From Glebionis coronaria (taxonomy: Eukaryota; Streptophyta; Magnoliopsida; Asterales; Asteraceae), in contig CM046879.1 in assembly GCA_025667525.1 (NCBI GenBank), forward strand, positions 360,610,639-360,674,638: a DNA stretch of 64,000 bases, written 5' to 3'. Both the position numbers and the translations under genes were made by a program. The notes under the pieces were generated by a model. It had not been told where the DNA came from, searched no databases, and saw only the letters and a program-made list of their open reading frames with translations. Shown in pieces: positions 1 through 11,476 of the stretch (within the stretch, counting starts at the first letter, position 1; each line of letters begins with the position of its first letter).

Positions 1-555
1 AAAATCAAATCAAAACACCTCTTGGTGTTGTGGTTGCCGCCGGCCAAAGAGAAAGAAAAAGAAGTAGGGTTTTTTATTTTTCTATAAAATATGTTTATGA
101 AAACTTTGTGTTTTAATTTTCCCTTAATTAAACCAAAAGTGGGCTTTGGGCCCCTCCTTTCTCTCTTGGTGCCACGGCTAGTAGGTCCCATAAGGGAAAA
201 CCTGGAGATTTTCCGTGTTTCAAATTACGTGCCCGTGTGTTCGTATATTCGTGTTATAATAGTTCGTTTTATATTTAAATACTTGTACGTAACGATATTA
301 ATCGGATAATATTAATTAATTATGATATTACGTGTTCGTGATTTTAACGTTCATGATTTCATGTTCGTGATTATAATTATTATTGTTAATAATTATCGTG
401 TACTAACACGTACTTAATACTTGTCATGTAATTATATGTACACAACTTTTGTAATTATTAACCATGACACGCGTTCATGCTATAAAAGGAAAGGTTTAAT
501 ATGTACGTACGTTTACTATGTGTACTGTTCATGGTAAAAGCATGCGGGTTTTACA
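1..555 (-). mobile_element. Partial LTR of a Tekay/Del-like Ty3/gypsy element, reverse orientation
   Basis: Read on the minus strand, the sequence ending at 555 starts TGTAAAACCCGCATGC, the same start as the Tekay LTRs at 29902 and 38072. It stays alignable by eye for about 550 bases, through the AT-rich stretch and the C/T-rich segment near position 60, but is clearly more diverged than the two LTRs of the intact copy. The LTR start lies at the right end, so this is the beginning of an LTR whose element extends left out of the window. It interrupts the internal tail of Athila C at 555/556. The duplication should be TAATT (556-560), but its partner is outside the window. ORFs here are chance. 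Confidence 0.85.
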
Positions 556-591
556 TAATTCTAGCATTACGTGAGGACACGGCAATGGTTT

Positions 592-603
592 AGTATGGGG
601 GAG
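592..603 (+). promoter_or_regulatory. Polypurine tract of Athila C
   Basis: AGTATGGGGGAG sits directly before the LTR start at 604. The same tract precedes the Athila B 3' LTR at 62012. It is the expected plus-strand primer. Confidence 0.75.
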
Positions 604-998
604 TGATGAGACTGCATTTATACATAGTCTCATCTTCCAAATCGGGCTTAAAACGGTTAAAAATGTCATAAAATACCACAAAATATGTTTGTATTTGTTC
701 ATTGTGTATTTTAGGTACGGATATCGTGAATTCACTAAAAGATTACAAGAATCAAGCAAAAACGAACACGGGAAACGAAGCCGCACAAAGAACCGGACCC
801 GAGTATGTATTTACCAAAAATATCCTTGAAGTTTTGAAGACTGACAACTTTGGTCCCTCATCTCTAAAGAATTGTCAATTTATACCCCTCATTGATCATT
901 ATTTACATTGGGGTCCCTAAAGCATCAAGACATGACAAGAAAATCCCTTTAAGATTACAAGAAATGAAAGTTTAGTCCTTATTCCTGGTTTCACTAAA

Positions 999-1015
999 GA
1001 CAAGGACTGTTATTG
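999..1015. repeat. Target-site duplication, left copy
   Basis: The 17-bp string GACAAGGACTGTTATTG is repeated exactly at 2308-2324. A variable-length duplication of this size next to a T-run is the mark of target-primed reverse transcription. Confidence 0.9.
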
Positions 1016-2307
1016 TTTTTTTGGTAATGGGTTTCCCCGGTAAATAGATTAACCAAAAAACAGTGAAGTACAAATGGAATGTGGCTAAAGTACCACATTA
1101 ACCTCAAGCTAAAAACAGCTTGATAAACACCTAAATCTAGTTCTTATGACAGGCCATAAACACTTACAAAGCACCTAGTACACAACGAAACAAACCAAAC
1201 AAGCTAACAGCTGCCGTGAAGGAGTTTCCACCTGCATTTGTCTTAGAGAATAAATTATTTTTTTCATCATATACCATTTCAACCTCGTCATCTTTATCAT
1301 CATGATCCAAAATAGAGTAAGTATTTGATGTAGATAAACGAGCACCTGACGATGACGTAACAATAGACTTCAACTTGGGAAAAGAACCAGTCATCGCACT
1401 AGTCACCCCCTTCTTCGGGTTACTAATTGTAGCTTTAGGCACAAATTTGACATTCGATGGACCAGTAAACTTACCACCCTTAATAGAATTCGGCATATTT
1501 TTCTTTTTCTTTTTTTGGTCACCGTTTGGAAACCATCATTATTCTCAACAACAGGAATAACAACAGAAGTAGATGGACCAGTACTAGCAGTAGGAACTAT
1601 AGGAGAAACAACCACCTTATTAGAGCATTTATCAAGAGAGTGACCAATAGTCTTACACTCAGCACATCTAGGAGGTCTCCATTCATATTCAATACGGATA
1701 GTTTCCTTTGTAAAACCCTCCACCGAAAGAGAAGGGACACCAATTGTAACAACATCCACAAAATCAGCCTCGGCATTAACCTCAATTAAGCATCTGGCAA
1801 AACTACTCCGACCCCCTGACTCCTTACACATAGAACTAGTATAGGAATCTATCATTACAGGTTTACCAATGAAAGAATCAATCAAACTAATTCCATCTTC
1901 TTCAAAAACTTGAATAGGCACATCATGTAATTTTACCCAAACAGGAATACGAGTCAATTCTTCTTTGATCAACCTAGTATCCATCGACCATTTTTTGAGA
2001 ATGATCGGAGATTTACGAATCAACCACGGGTGACTTGAATTTGAAATAGAAAAAACCCTAAATAGATGCGAAAACCGGCCTAACTAAAAACAAACAAAAC
2101 GTTTTCACTATCGCAGCAAAAAAGAAAAAAAGAAACCGATTAAAAAAACCCTAAGATCTATCAACCGAATAAAAAAGTCTGTTAACTCAAGAGAGATCGA
2201 GAAAACATTCTTGTTAGAAGGTATTCAAATTAAAGAGTATAAGATAATCGATTTTTTGATGGAGAGAAATTTTTGCCGCCATGGATGCAACTAGGTTTTG
2301 TCACGTC
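1016..2307 (-). mobile_element. LINE-derived (non-LTR) insertion, ORF1-only, 1.29 kb
   Basis: The insert is bounded by an exact 17-bp duplication. It begins on the plus strand with seven T, which is a short A-tail on the minus strand, so the element reads right to left. It encodes a DUF4283/zinc-knuckle ORF1-type protein and no endonuclease or reverse transcriptase. That makes it either a LINE with ORF2 deleted or a short derivative mobilised in trans. It lies inside the LTR of Athila C. The noncoding 3' part (1016-1163) has no recognised structure. Confidence 0.8.
1164..2023 (-). pseudogene. LINE ORF1-like protein (DUF4283 type with CCHC knuckle), broken
   Basis: ORF1 proteins of plant L1-type LINEs bind RNA and accompany the reverse transcriptase. 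The minus-strand ORF 2023-1403 has the DUF4283-like stretch 'IILKKW...RIPVWVKLHDVPI', then 'IEYEWRPPRCAEC' opening a C-x2-C-x4-H-x4-C knuckle (C-AEC-KTIGHSLDKC), then a lysine-rich run. The reading continues in another frame as ORF 1496-1164, starting 'MPNSIKGGKF', so an A-rich run near 1497-1520 carries a one-base frameshift. The open frame extends a little upstream of 2023 without a convincing ATG, and the N-terminal half of the usual DUF4283 domain is missing. Similar proteins are, from memory, common in Asteraceae. No RT follows. Confidence 0.7.
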
Positions 2308-2324
2308 GACAAGGACTGTTATTG
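2308..2324. repeat. Target-site duplication, right copy
   Basis: Exact copy of 999-1015, marking the 5' end of the LINE-derived insert. Confidence 0.9.
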
Positions 2325-2704
2325 TAATTAGGTAATAGTTGATAACAAAGGGAAAAGAGTTTGTTAGCTGGGAAACTTGTTATGACTATTTTATGGAAAG
2401 TGGGGGACCATTTTGGCCAGACAAACAAACCTCCCTCACCCAACCACAAGCTGTCACCTCACCCCACTCACTCCACCCTCCAATCACCAGCCACCACCTC
2501 AACTAAACCCCCCACGTCACCCCCTAAAATAGATTATACTTTAATCTTTTTTCAAACGTATTTAATTAATATAACTTTCCCTCATAACACATACTATTCA
2601 CATCATCACCCCTAATTACACCCTAATCCCAAGTATGAACCCTAATCCACCCCACCCTTAATTACTATGAATTGGACTATAATCTTGTCCAGATTCTTGA
2701 TTAT

Positions 2705-2900
2705 CCATCAACTAAGCACAACCTACCAACAAAACCCTTCACACCTTTACTCGTGTAGACCCTACGCCACTCCCCTACTTCACTATATTGGGAAAAGATT
2801 AACCATCAACTAAGCACAACCTACCAACAAAACCCTTCACACCTTGACTCATGTGGACCCTACGCCACTCCCCTACTTCACTATATTGTGAAAATATGGC
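2705..2900. repeat. Direct tandem duplication, 98-bp period, in the Athila C LTR
   Basis: The segment beginning CCATCAACTAAGCACAACCT at 2705 recurs at 2803 with only a few substitutions (for example CTTTACTCGTG versus CTTGACTCATG). Athila A and B LTRs lack it, so it arose in this copy or its sublineage. Confidence 0.85.
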
Positions 2901-3109
2901 ATCTTGCCAAAGAATCAAAGTCCCATAGCAAAACTTGTTCCCTAAGGAGTGTATCAACGTTCAAGATCATCACAACCAACTGTCATTCAAGGACACATCA
3001 CATGAGGCCACTTTGACCCATAAATCAAATTCAAAAATCAAGGGCACTTTAGGAATTTTCCAGCTAGGTTTTATGAGATTGTTTAGCACTAGAATGTTCC
3101 CCTTAGTAG

Positions 3110-3116
3110 TATAAAG
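3110..3116 (+). promoter_or_regulatory. TATA-like box of the Athila C LTR
   Basis: TATAAAG lies at the place corresponding to CTATATAAGG in the other Athila LTRs, just upstream of the conserved 'TTGTAAA' segment. Inferred from position. Confidence 0.5.
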
Positions 3117-3206
3117 AGAGGCTATAACATGTGGATGCCCTCTTGTTCCAGAATTTTGGTTTGTAAACTTTTTATGATAAATAGTTAAAGTATTTTAAAA
3201 ACTTTG

Positions 3207-3683
3207 TGTTGGGTCCACTAGTTGTAGATCTTGCAGCCTGTAAAGGATGGTGAACGACTTCTGTAATCACAAGTCTATTCACAGAGAGACTCTAATGAAA
3301 TACAAAGTATTAGTGCGGAATACAAATACTAGGAACAAGAAGAAACAAAATAACTAGATAAATAACTTGATCCTTTCTAAGGATTTCTACTATATTGATA
3401 TGAAATGAATACTGGTGAAGGTGTATCTAACCCTTCTACCAATGGGTTCCTTTTATACTACAAGGAAACCCTAAACTACATCAAACACAAAACGTGTAAC
3501 TCCTGATATGCATATCCTTTCCTAAAATATCTCATGCATATCCTAACAAACTACTAAGAATAATTTTGTTTGACTTTCTACTAGACCAGGAGCACGTGTT
3601 GCTCCTACTACTACTAGGACCAGGAGGAACTACATACCTCCTAGTTCATCTATTACAAATAGCTTATTACATAGGTTCTAACA
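3207..3683 (-). repeat. Copia 3' LTR (477 bp)
   Basis: On the minus strand it runs from TGTTAGAACC to ACCCAACA, so it has TG...CA ends. A purine tract abuts its 5' side. The partner LTR is outside the window, so the boundaries rest on these ends only. Confidence 0.75.
3449..3457 (-). promoter_or_regulatory. TATA box in the copia LTR
   Basis: The minus strand reads TATAAAAGG about 235 bases into the LTR, a good plant TATA box in the expected U3 position. Confidence 0.6.
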
Positions 3684-3694
3684 ATCCTCCCCTA
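3684..3694 (-). promoter_or_regulatory. Polypurine tract of the copia element
   Basis: The minus strand reads TAGGGGAGGAT immediately before the LTR start TGTTAG. It is the expected plus-strand primer and fixes the LTR orientation. Confidence 0.75.
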
Positions 3695-4795
3695 CACTTG
3701 AATTTGACTGGTTGAGTTCAAGTTTCTTGGTAGATCTTGTAAAAACAGCTTGAGGATTGAAGTAGCATAACCATAGTAGCAAAAGAAACACCATCAGCGA
3801 AACCGCACACCATGCTGCAACTAAGAACTCTGAGAAGCTTCTGGAAAGCTTTGAAAACATCTGCACCTATTGGATCTTTACAGCAACATGAGCATATTTG
3901 ATAAGCCTTTACCAAGTAGCTGCTCGCTCTTGGGCTAGCTAGTCTTTGTGGTGGAATCAAGCATCACCCTGGGAGACCAGAACCCAACCCAACTCTTAGA
4001 ACGTAAATTAATTGTGAGTGGGAGTACCCTAATGATTTTGGGCAAATCATCACAGCCACAACGGATTTGATTGAAGTCTTTACTAGAAGCCATACCCTTC
4101 CTGCCTAGCCAACTCTTAGCAATAAAGCATCGGTGAGCTGAAAACCCTATATCTTTGAGCAAGCTATTACAACTATCAACGGTATCGAGGAAAGTCTTTA
4201 CCAAGAGCCATACCCCCTTGGACTAGCCACTTTTTAGTCTAGGACCAAGGTAAGTGAAAACCATCCAATTTTGGGTAAACTGGCAACCATCAACGGATTT
4301 CATAATCACACCAGAGCTGTACCCTCATGGTGAACCAACTTTTTCTTGTCTGCAAGACATGGTGAGTTGAACACCATTTGTTGTGTGGAAGAAGTCCAAC
4401 ACCAGTAGTGCACCTCATAACAACCCAAGTGTGAAAGGTACATTTAATATAAAAGTTTTCTTAATGGAAAAATATAAGCAAATATTATATTATGTACAAG
4501 CTTTAAAATTTCCATCACATGTAAGAAGTATAAGAAGATATTATATCAAAGTATGTTTTTGTTTTTGTTTTCTTAAAACAATGAAAGTGTTAGTCACCAA
4601 TCACTATACATATTGGTGAAAAGAATGTATAAGAAATCAACACTACAGAAGAAACATACCAACTACTAACCAGAAGCAGCAACATTGTCTTCAAAAATCC
4701 AGACTTGAATAGATTCAACCAATGTGGTGGCCATAGCAGACTCATTACCAAAAGGAGCATTTGACACCACCATGTGACACTCCAACATAGCTTCC
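3695..4795 (-). other. Copia 3' noncoding region with degenerate ~115-bp repeats
   Basis: No ORF here has recognisable content. Between about 4030 and 4390 three or four degraded units recur, each containing 'GCCATACCC...CTAGCCA...' followed by 'GTGA...GAAAACC' and 'CAACGG'. Units differ enough that only spaced blocks are shared. The last five bases (4791-4795, CTTCC) are the Athila A duplication. Confidence 0.55.
4791..4795. repeat. Target-site duplication of Athila A, left (CTTCC)
   Basis: CTTCC directly precedes the LTR start at 4796 and follows the LTR end at 21522. Confidence 0.95.
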
Positions 4796-7700
4796 TGATG
4801 AGACTGCTTTTATACATAGTCTCATCGTCCAAAAAGGGCTTAAAATGCATTAAATATCATCAAAATACCCATATATATGCTTGTGTTTTTTGCTTGTGTA
4901 TTTTAGGTACGAATATTGAGAAATGATAAAAGATCACAAGAATCATGCAAAAACGAACACGGGAAATGAAGCCGCACAATGAACCAAGCCCTAATGAAGA
5001 TTTTCCCAAGAAAACCCTTGAAGATTTGAAGAATTATGAAGAAGGGTCCTCCAATATGGAATAATTGACACTTTATACCCTTGTATCTTCATAATTACAA
5101 GTTTGGTCCCTAAAGTTTGTCAAAATTACAAAAAGGGCCCTCCACTTTGAAGAATTGTCAAGTTTAGCCCCTCAACAAAGCTAAATTGTCAACCATTATC
5201 CTCCACAAAGTCAAATATATCATGAATTCCTTCAAAGTACAAGAAATTATAAGTTTGGTCCTTTGAAAATCCCAAAATTACCAAAAGGACCCTTAACTTT
5301 CAACATTTGGCAAGAATGGTCCCTCATCAAACAAGACTTGCCAATTTCAGTCCTCCAAAATGCCAATCGTACAAGTCAAAACCATTACCATTGAAGAAAT
5401 TACCAAAACAGCCCTTCAGGAATCACAAAATGGCAAGAATTACCAATGAATTCACTTTGTAAAACATTTTGGGGCAAAAGTGTGAAAATGGAAAAGTTGT
5501 TACAAAGGGAATTGGCGTTGACAGCTTTCTAACTTGAAAAGACAAGAAAAGAGAAGAAGAGGGTTAAACTTGGGAGACACAATACTTACCTTAACCAGTG
5601 TCATGTTGACACGTGCCCCACTCACTCGCTATAGCCAATCACAACACCCCATTCTTCCATGTCACATTCCACTCACACCGGATTAACAAACTTAATTAAT
5701 TAAGTTTGAAACTGGCGCTTAACACCTCATTTTAAACCCAAACCAGATCAAAAACATTACTATTTACTCCAAGAACACATTTGGGTATTTTTAATTATGT
5801 TGTAATTAGAGGTTAATCTGCTCCAGAATGATGATTAACCATTCCATAAACACATCCCAAACCTTAAATATGACACCCCACCAACCAACAGCCCCACACA
5901 AGATTCCCCTGCTACACTTTGGGAGAAAATGACAAAGGCTGCCAGTCATCTAACGACCAAGCTTCTTGCTTCAAACTTAAGCATCTTGTGAGCCCTTGAT
6001 CAATTTCACATGCTTGCCAGCTCCACAAACAGCCAAGAATCCGTCACATGATTCCAAGATATTCAAACTCCACAAAGGCATTTTTGGGACTTCAAGCATT
6101 AGGGTTTAGTGTTTTTATCTGTTCTTAGTTCACATGTAAGGCTCTATATAAGGCCATAGGGTCTCATTTGCACAACTGCTTTTGGTTATTCCTTGTTCAA
6201 CTACTTGTAAATCCTCTTTTCTATTAATGAAAGTGTGTTAAGTGTGTTGAAGAAAGACCAAGTGCCACCTTATTTTAATCTTGTTTATGATATTTGTTAA
6301 CTGTAATTGGACCTTAAAACGTTTTTCAAACCTTGTGTAAGAAATTACACATTGGATCAAAATTTGATATTTTGCTAAGTTCTTGTTCAAACCTTGGAAT
6401 TCTTGGGTTATAGGGCTGATCATAGCATCCTAATTGTGATATTAAGGTGTGGTGAGGCTTATAACTTGGGGATAATCAAGTGTGGGGTAACAAGGTTGCA
6501 TCAATCAAGTTTATTTTCCAAAAAGTCACCTTTCTGTTTTTGATTTTTGCTTCTAACTTTGTTGAATCTTAGCAGGGTTGTTATTGGAAGCTTGTGCTTG
6601 TTCTTGCTAGCACATAAGCTCATAAATTCGTGGGTGTGGATGTACATCCATGAGGTTTGTCTTGAAACCTTGAAAATCTGATAAAAATTGGATTTTTTGT
6701 GGATTTGTGCTCTATTGGTGTTCTTGTTTATTTCTTGGCTTGATTCTGCTTAATCTTGCATGTTAATGTTGTTAGTATGCTAGTTTAATCATTTGGAAAA
6801 CTGAATCACACTTTTTCTTGTTTAAAATTTGCTTTGAAAAGTTAAAAGGGTGTTTGGGACTACCTGTTTAAGTTCAAATCTTGTTATTGTGTTGTGGAAA
6901 GTTTGTGTTTGTGCTCTATATCTGATATATGATTGGTCGAGAGTGTTTTGCTACAAGTTTTTGGGTTTGAAACTTCAAATCAAACAATCTGCTATAACTT
7001 GTTGAGTTTAACTGTTTTTGACCTAAGATTTTGGTGAAATCTAGTATTTGTGCATGCTTAGGGTTGAAAGTTGTTAAAACATCATTATTATAGCTTATTT
7101 GATAGATCTTGAGGTTTGAATCTGGCTTGTTGGTCAAATACATCAGTAAAGTGTAAAACTGCATGTTCTTGTGTTCATCAGTAACTTAAGGTGCTTGAAT
7201 CTTGCTTAATACTTTGAATCATTCCATGAAACCTGTTTAGACTTGTTCATTTGAGTTTAATATAGCTTGTGTATGCATTTGGTTGAATTTGGCTGGCTGA
7301 ATTGTGCTCTAAGTGCTTATTGAACCTAATCTGCTTATTTGTTCAAGTCTGTGCTAGATTTGGTGCTTTATTGAATTAACTATATCAATTGGGTGATTGT
7401 GTTTGTGATTTATTAATTGTTATTGACTCCTTTTGATCCAAAGATCATTTGGGTGCCTTTGTGAAATCTAAATCTCCAAAAAAGTCACTAAAGACAAAAA
7501 GTCAAACAAGTCAAGCAGTGGAAAAAGTTTCCACTGCTCAACACCCAAAACTAGCCCCTGTTAGTGTTAATTTGAACTCAGCTTATCAATAAGCTATTTT
7601 AGCTTATCCAGACTTGCAACAACTTAGTTTTTGTGATAGATCTTCATTATTTGACCCATTTGATTAGACTGGAGCTTATTGGACTTTGACTTTGACTTTT

Positions 7701-9026
7701 TGCTAAGAAACCAACTTATTTGACTTTTACATAAGTGCTTATTTGCTTTTTCCAGCTTATTGAGTCAGCTTATTTGAAAACTCTTTGTTGATTTTGCTTA
7801 ATTAAGTCATTTAAAAGCTTTAGAAACTTGAATCAGCTATTGGGGTGGCCTAGAACTCAAAAACGACTATTTTGTCATTTTCTGTAGATTGCTTATTGCA
7901 TTTTTAGGCTTATTCCTTGGGCTTATTTCAAATTTCTTTTTACATAAGTCTTATTTAGGACAAAAGAAGCTTTTGTGTCTAATTTGAGCTTATGGCATTA
8001 GCTTATAGCTTAATGGGCCAAAAAGCCCATTAGGAATACGCTGTTTGGTATAAGCTAGCTTATTTCACAGTTTTAGCTTTTGGGCCTTTGGAAAAAGTTG
8101 TTTAAAATCAAATTTTGAGTCAAGTAGTGCTTTTTGGGCTTATTTGGACCACTTTTTTATATTGGGCTCAAATTTGGCCCAATAAGGATCTGTTTTGGGT
8201 TTAGCCCATTTTCTAGGCCCATTAAGAGTATTTAGGTAGTTTCAAGTTCATTTCTGGGTTATTTAGGTTAGATTAAGCTAGTTTGCAATTTTTTAAAATT
8301 ATTTATGATTTTTGGATTTTTAATAATATTTTAATATTATTTTATTGTTAAAAATTAAAAGTATGATTTTCTAAGTTTTATATTTTTCCTAGATTGTAGA
8401 CACTTAATTAGGAATTTTGGGACTTTCCAAATATTTTTAGAGTCTTTTAATTATTTTCTAGAATTATTTTAAGTTTTAATTGATTTTAATAGTTTTTAAT
8501 TGTTTAAAAATAGTTTTTAGTGGTTTTAAAATTTTGAAAAATACTTTTTAGCTTAATTATGTTATTTTAAAGGTTTACAAACTTTAAAATCTTGTTTTGG
8601 ACTTTTTAATAGTTAATATTTATTTTTAGGGCTTTAATTAGCATTAAAAAGTGAATATTTAACTAATTAAAAGGTTTTGGCAAGTTTGGATTTTTTGTAA
8701 ACTCTTAGAATTTTTTGTTGATTTTTAGTAATTTTTGGGAATTTTTAGGGTAAAATTTTAATTTTAGTGCTTTTTACGGTTTTACGTGTACACCTTTTTC
8801 GTCTTAGTTTAATACGACATCGTAACCGTCATTCTCTTCTTATCCTATTTCTATTTTTCTTTCTCACAAATATAATCACAAAGATAATCATTTCATTACA
8901 CACACACTAAGCCTCCTTGAGAACGATCCCCATTTTGGGTCATTAGTGCTTGGTTTTCCTAAACCGACACTTAACGCTTACCACTTTTGCTCTCTTTTCC
9001 TAAAGAGTAGTAAAACCACTACATCA
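4796..9026 (+). repeat. Athila A 5' LTR (4231 bp)
   Basis: TG...CA ends, with the primer-binding site starting 3 bases later. The interior is noncoding: an alternating purine/pyrimidine 'GGTCC' block (5040-5420), a promoter near 6143, and a long AT-rich part (7800-8760). Short ORFs such as 6916-7164 recur in the 3' LTR and are by-products. Confidence 0.95.
6143..6151 (+). promoter_or_regulatory. TATA box, Athila A 5' LTR
   Basis: CTATATAAG, about 1.35 kb into the LTR, is conserved in the other Athila LTRs here. Transcription probably starts about 30 bases downstream; inferred. Confidence 0.65.
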
Positions 9027-9029
9027 TTT

Positions 9030-9047
9030 TGGCGCCGCTGCCGGGGA
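9030..9047 (+). promoter_or_regulatory. Primer-binding site, Athila A
   Basis: TGGCGCCGCTGCCGGGGA begins 3 bases after the LTR. It resembles the complement of the 3' end of plant tRNA-Asp, with one C in place of the T I would expect; the assignment is from memory. Confidence 0.8.
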
Positions 9048-9774
9048 GGCGTGTTGTGTTTTGATTTGGAATTGTTGTTTTTATATACTAACCAAAATAG
9101 TATTTGTATTAGTAGCACTCTACTAATACGTATTATCGGTTTTCGATTTTTGTGTGAATACTATTACTATATTGTATACGTACAACAATAAATTCACAAG
9201 TAATCCAAATACGTGAGAAATCACAACCTTGACTTGGGAGGTCATTACCCAATCATTGTATTCGAATCTCAAACCAAAGAAAAAGGCAAAAATAGATAAA
9301 TATATTCGTGAAGCTCAATTTTGAAAAATACAAACTATAAGGTGGGTATAAGGCGGATATTATAAAATATATCCTATGGAAAAAGGCTCTTAATTGATTC
9401 GCGCCGCCTCGTTTCCCCGCTTGCTTATCAGTATTTGATTTTGAGAGCTAATCGAGGGTTTTGCCGCCCAAAGTATTACTATGTATCATATATATTTTCT
9501 TGGTTTCAATTGATTAAACCCTCTTGAACGTTTTGGTGTTCCACCAACGTTCTAAATTCATCGAATGGGTTCAATTCACGTGATCGTTTTCATTCCTTGA
9601 GGCTTCTTTAATCAAGAGATTTGATTAAGGAGGAGATTTGTAGATTTGTGTCTACTTAATACATTCACCAAAATCCAAAAAGGTTAATACAATCAAAAAC
9701 CACAAAAAAATTGAAAAAATACAAAACACCAAAAAGAATCTTCTTTGCTTATCCCCTCGTTGTACGTGACGTTT
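9048..9774 (+). other. Untranslated leader of Athila A
   Basis: No coding signal. The leader is shared, with scattered differences, by Athila B (29793-29901 plus 40921-41530), which identifies the point in B where the Tekay element landed. Confidence 0.75.
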
Positions 9775-11476
9775 ATGCTAACTCGTAATCAAGCAAGACG
9801 TGCACGTAAACGAAAGAACAAAACTCCCACTCCCAATCTTTCTAGTGAGGAGTCTCCTATTGACGAACCCATTGTAAGAGAAGCACCAACCATGGCGAAT
9901 CGAACTATGATGGAGTTACTTCAAGCACCCACCGAGGGTTATGGAGAGGCTATTTGATTCCCGCTATCCTTGCGGAGAAATTCAAGGTGAAAACGGGTTT
10001 GTTGTTGATGATCCAAAACAACAAATTCTGTGGTGATGAAAAGGACAATCCACACAACCATATCCGCCAATTCAATCGTCTTACCGCCACTTGCAAGTTT
10101 AAGGATGTCTCGAATGACTCGATTAAGATGATGCTTTTTCCGTATTCCTTAGCGGGGCCCGCTAAAATTTGGCTAGAGAAAGAGCCACCCAATTCTATAT
10201 TGACGTGGAAGGATCTCGTGTCTAAGTTTGTGCACCAATTTTTTCCGCCCTCTAAGACTAAGCACTTGAAAAACGAGATTTCAAAATTTTCACAAGAGTT
10301 TAATGAAAGTTTTTCAACGGCTTGGATAGGTTTAAGGAAATGTTACATGAATGTCCTCATCACGGTTTTTCCGACTTGCATCAAATTGACACGTTTTTCG
10401 ATGGACTTAATGATCATGAAAGGGATTATTTAAATGCCGCCGCGGGTGGTAATTTTTTGTGTAAAACGGTTGAGGAAGCTTTGGTGGAAATTGAGAATAG
10501 ATCTAAGGTGTATAGTCCTCGTAGCACGTCTAGTGTTCGTAAGGCTTCGTCTTCGGCTTCACCTTCTTTTTCTACTACCATCGATGCTTGCCAAATTGAG
10601 GCGAACTTGGAAAACAAGATTTTTGATAAACTTAAAGGACTTTTGATTGAGTTTAAAGTTGGTGAACCAAGTGCTCCCACTACGGCTAAAGCGGTTGAGG
10701 TTTCGTGCATGTATTGTGGTGGAGGTCATGATTTCTCCGAGTGCATTACCAACGGTGGTAACACTTCGAGTGCCTACGCGGCCACGGGAACTTACAACCA
10801 AAACGGTCAAGTTACCCGCTCTAATCAATTGACTCCACCGGGTTTTGGGTCAAATCAAAATGCTAACAACAACTATCGCAACAATCAAGTTGGTTTCAAA
10901 AACAATTTCAACAAGGGAAATTATGGTAATCAAGGGGCTAATAATCAAGTTTCAAACAAAAATCAAAATGATTTTCAAAACAACAACAAAGGTTTGCAAA
11001 CGTTGAAAGATCTTCCAAATGAATTTGTTGAATACGCTAATGGGAATGATGCTAGGTTTGACTATATTCAAAGAGAAATCATTAGCCTAAGATCCGAGTT
11101 TAAGAACGACTTGAAGAAAGAGTTGAAAAATGAGTTAGCTAATGAACTTAAGATCCATACCAACAAGATGGAAGGAACCGTAACTAGGTTACAACAAAAC
11201 CAACAAAAAATGGAACAAGGGCAACATGAGATAAAACAAGAAATGGTTAAAGCCGAGAAGAGGCAATCCAAGTTTGAAGATAAAATCTCATCTATGTTTG
11301 AGGCAATTATGTGTAAACCGTGTTCGAGTAGTCTTCCTAGCAACACCGTATCAAACCCTAAGGGTGAGATGAAAGTGATTACCACACGTAGTGGTAAGAC
11401 ACTTAAGGAACCGACTCCTCAACCAATTGCTCGTACGGAGGAAGCAATTGAGGAAGAACCCGAGGTGGTGGTCTAA
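9775..11476 (+). pseudogene. Athila A gag (broken)
   Basis: Gag forms the particle that packages element RNA. The likely start is the ATG at 9775 (MLTRNQ), which is also conserved in Athila B. A Retrotrans_gag-type domain follows, with 'NPHNHIRQFNRLTATCKF' and 'MLFPYSLAGPAKIWL'. Then come a knuckle (C-MY-C-GGGH-DFSE-C), an N/Q-rich linker, and a coiled-coil-like segment rich in K/E and Q ('LKKELKNELANELK'). Two one-base losses break it: near 9949 (ATTTGATT against ATTGTGATT in B) and near 10327 (TTGGATAGG against TTGGGAAAGG). From 10322 the frame matches the downstream pol frame. A TAA at 11474-11476 replaces what is GAA in Athila B. Confidence 0.85.

Larger units (their letters stand above)
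556..3206 (+). mobile_element. Athila C: internal tail and truncated LTR (base layer)
   Basis: Bases 556-603 match the last internal bases of Athila A (near 17240-17290) and end in a purine tract. The LTR starts at 604 with TGATGAGACTGC, like the LTRs at 4796, 17291, 25577 and 62012. It keeps family landmarks: the 'GGTCCCT' spaced block, a GATTAA/CCAATC promoter-proximal block, and a TATA-like box at 3110. It is more diverged than the other copies. A LINE-derived insert (1016-2307) splits it, and copia insertion cuts it at 3206. Only about 1.3 kb of an expected 4.2 kb is present; the rest should lie beyond the copia 5' LTR, right of the window. Confidence 0.85.

Noticed and set aside
6916..7164. 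Small minus-strand ORF conserved at 19405-19653
   Set aside because: Conserved only because both lie in LTRs of the same element. No coding signature.
9030..9047. tRNA gene at the GGCGCC-rich sites near the LTRs
   Set aside because: Only the 18-base primer-site match is present, with no cloverleaf around it.
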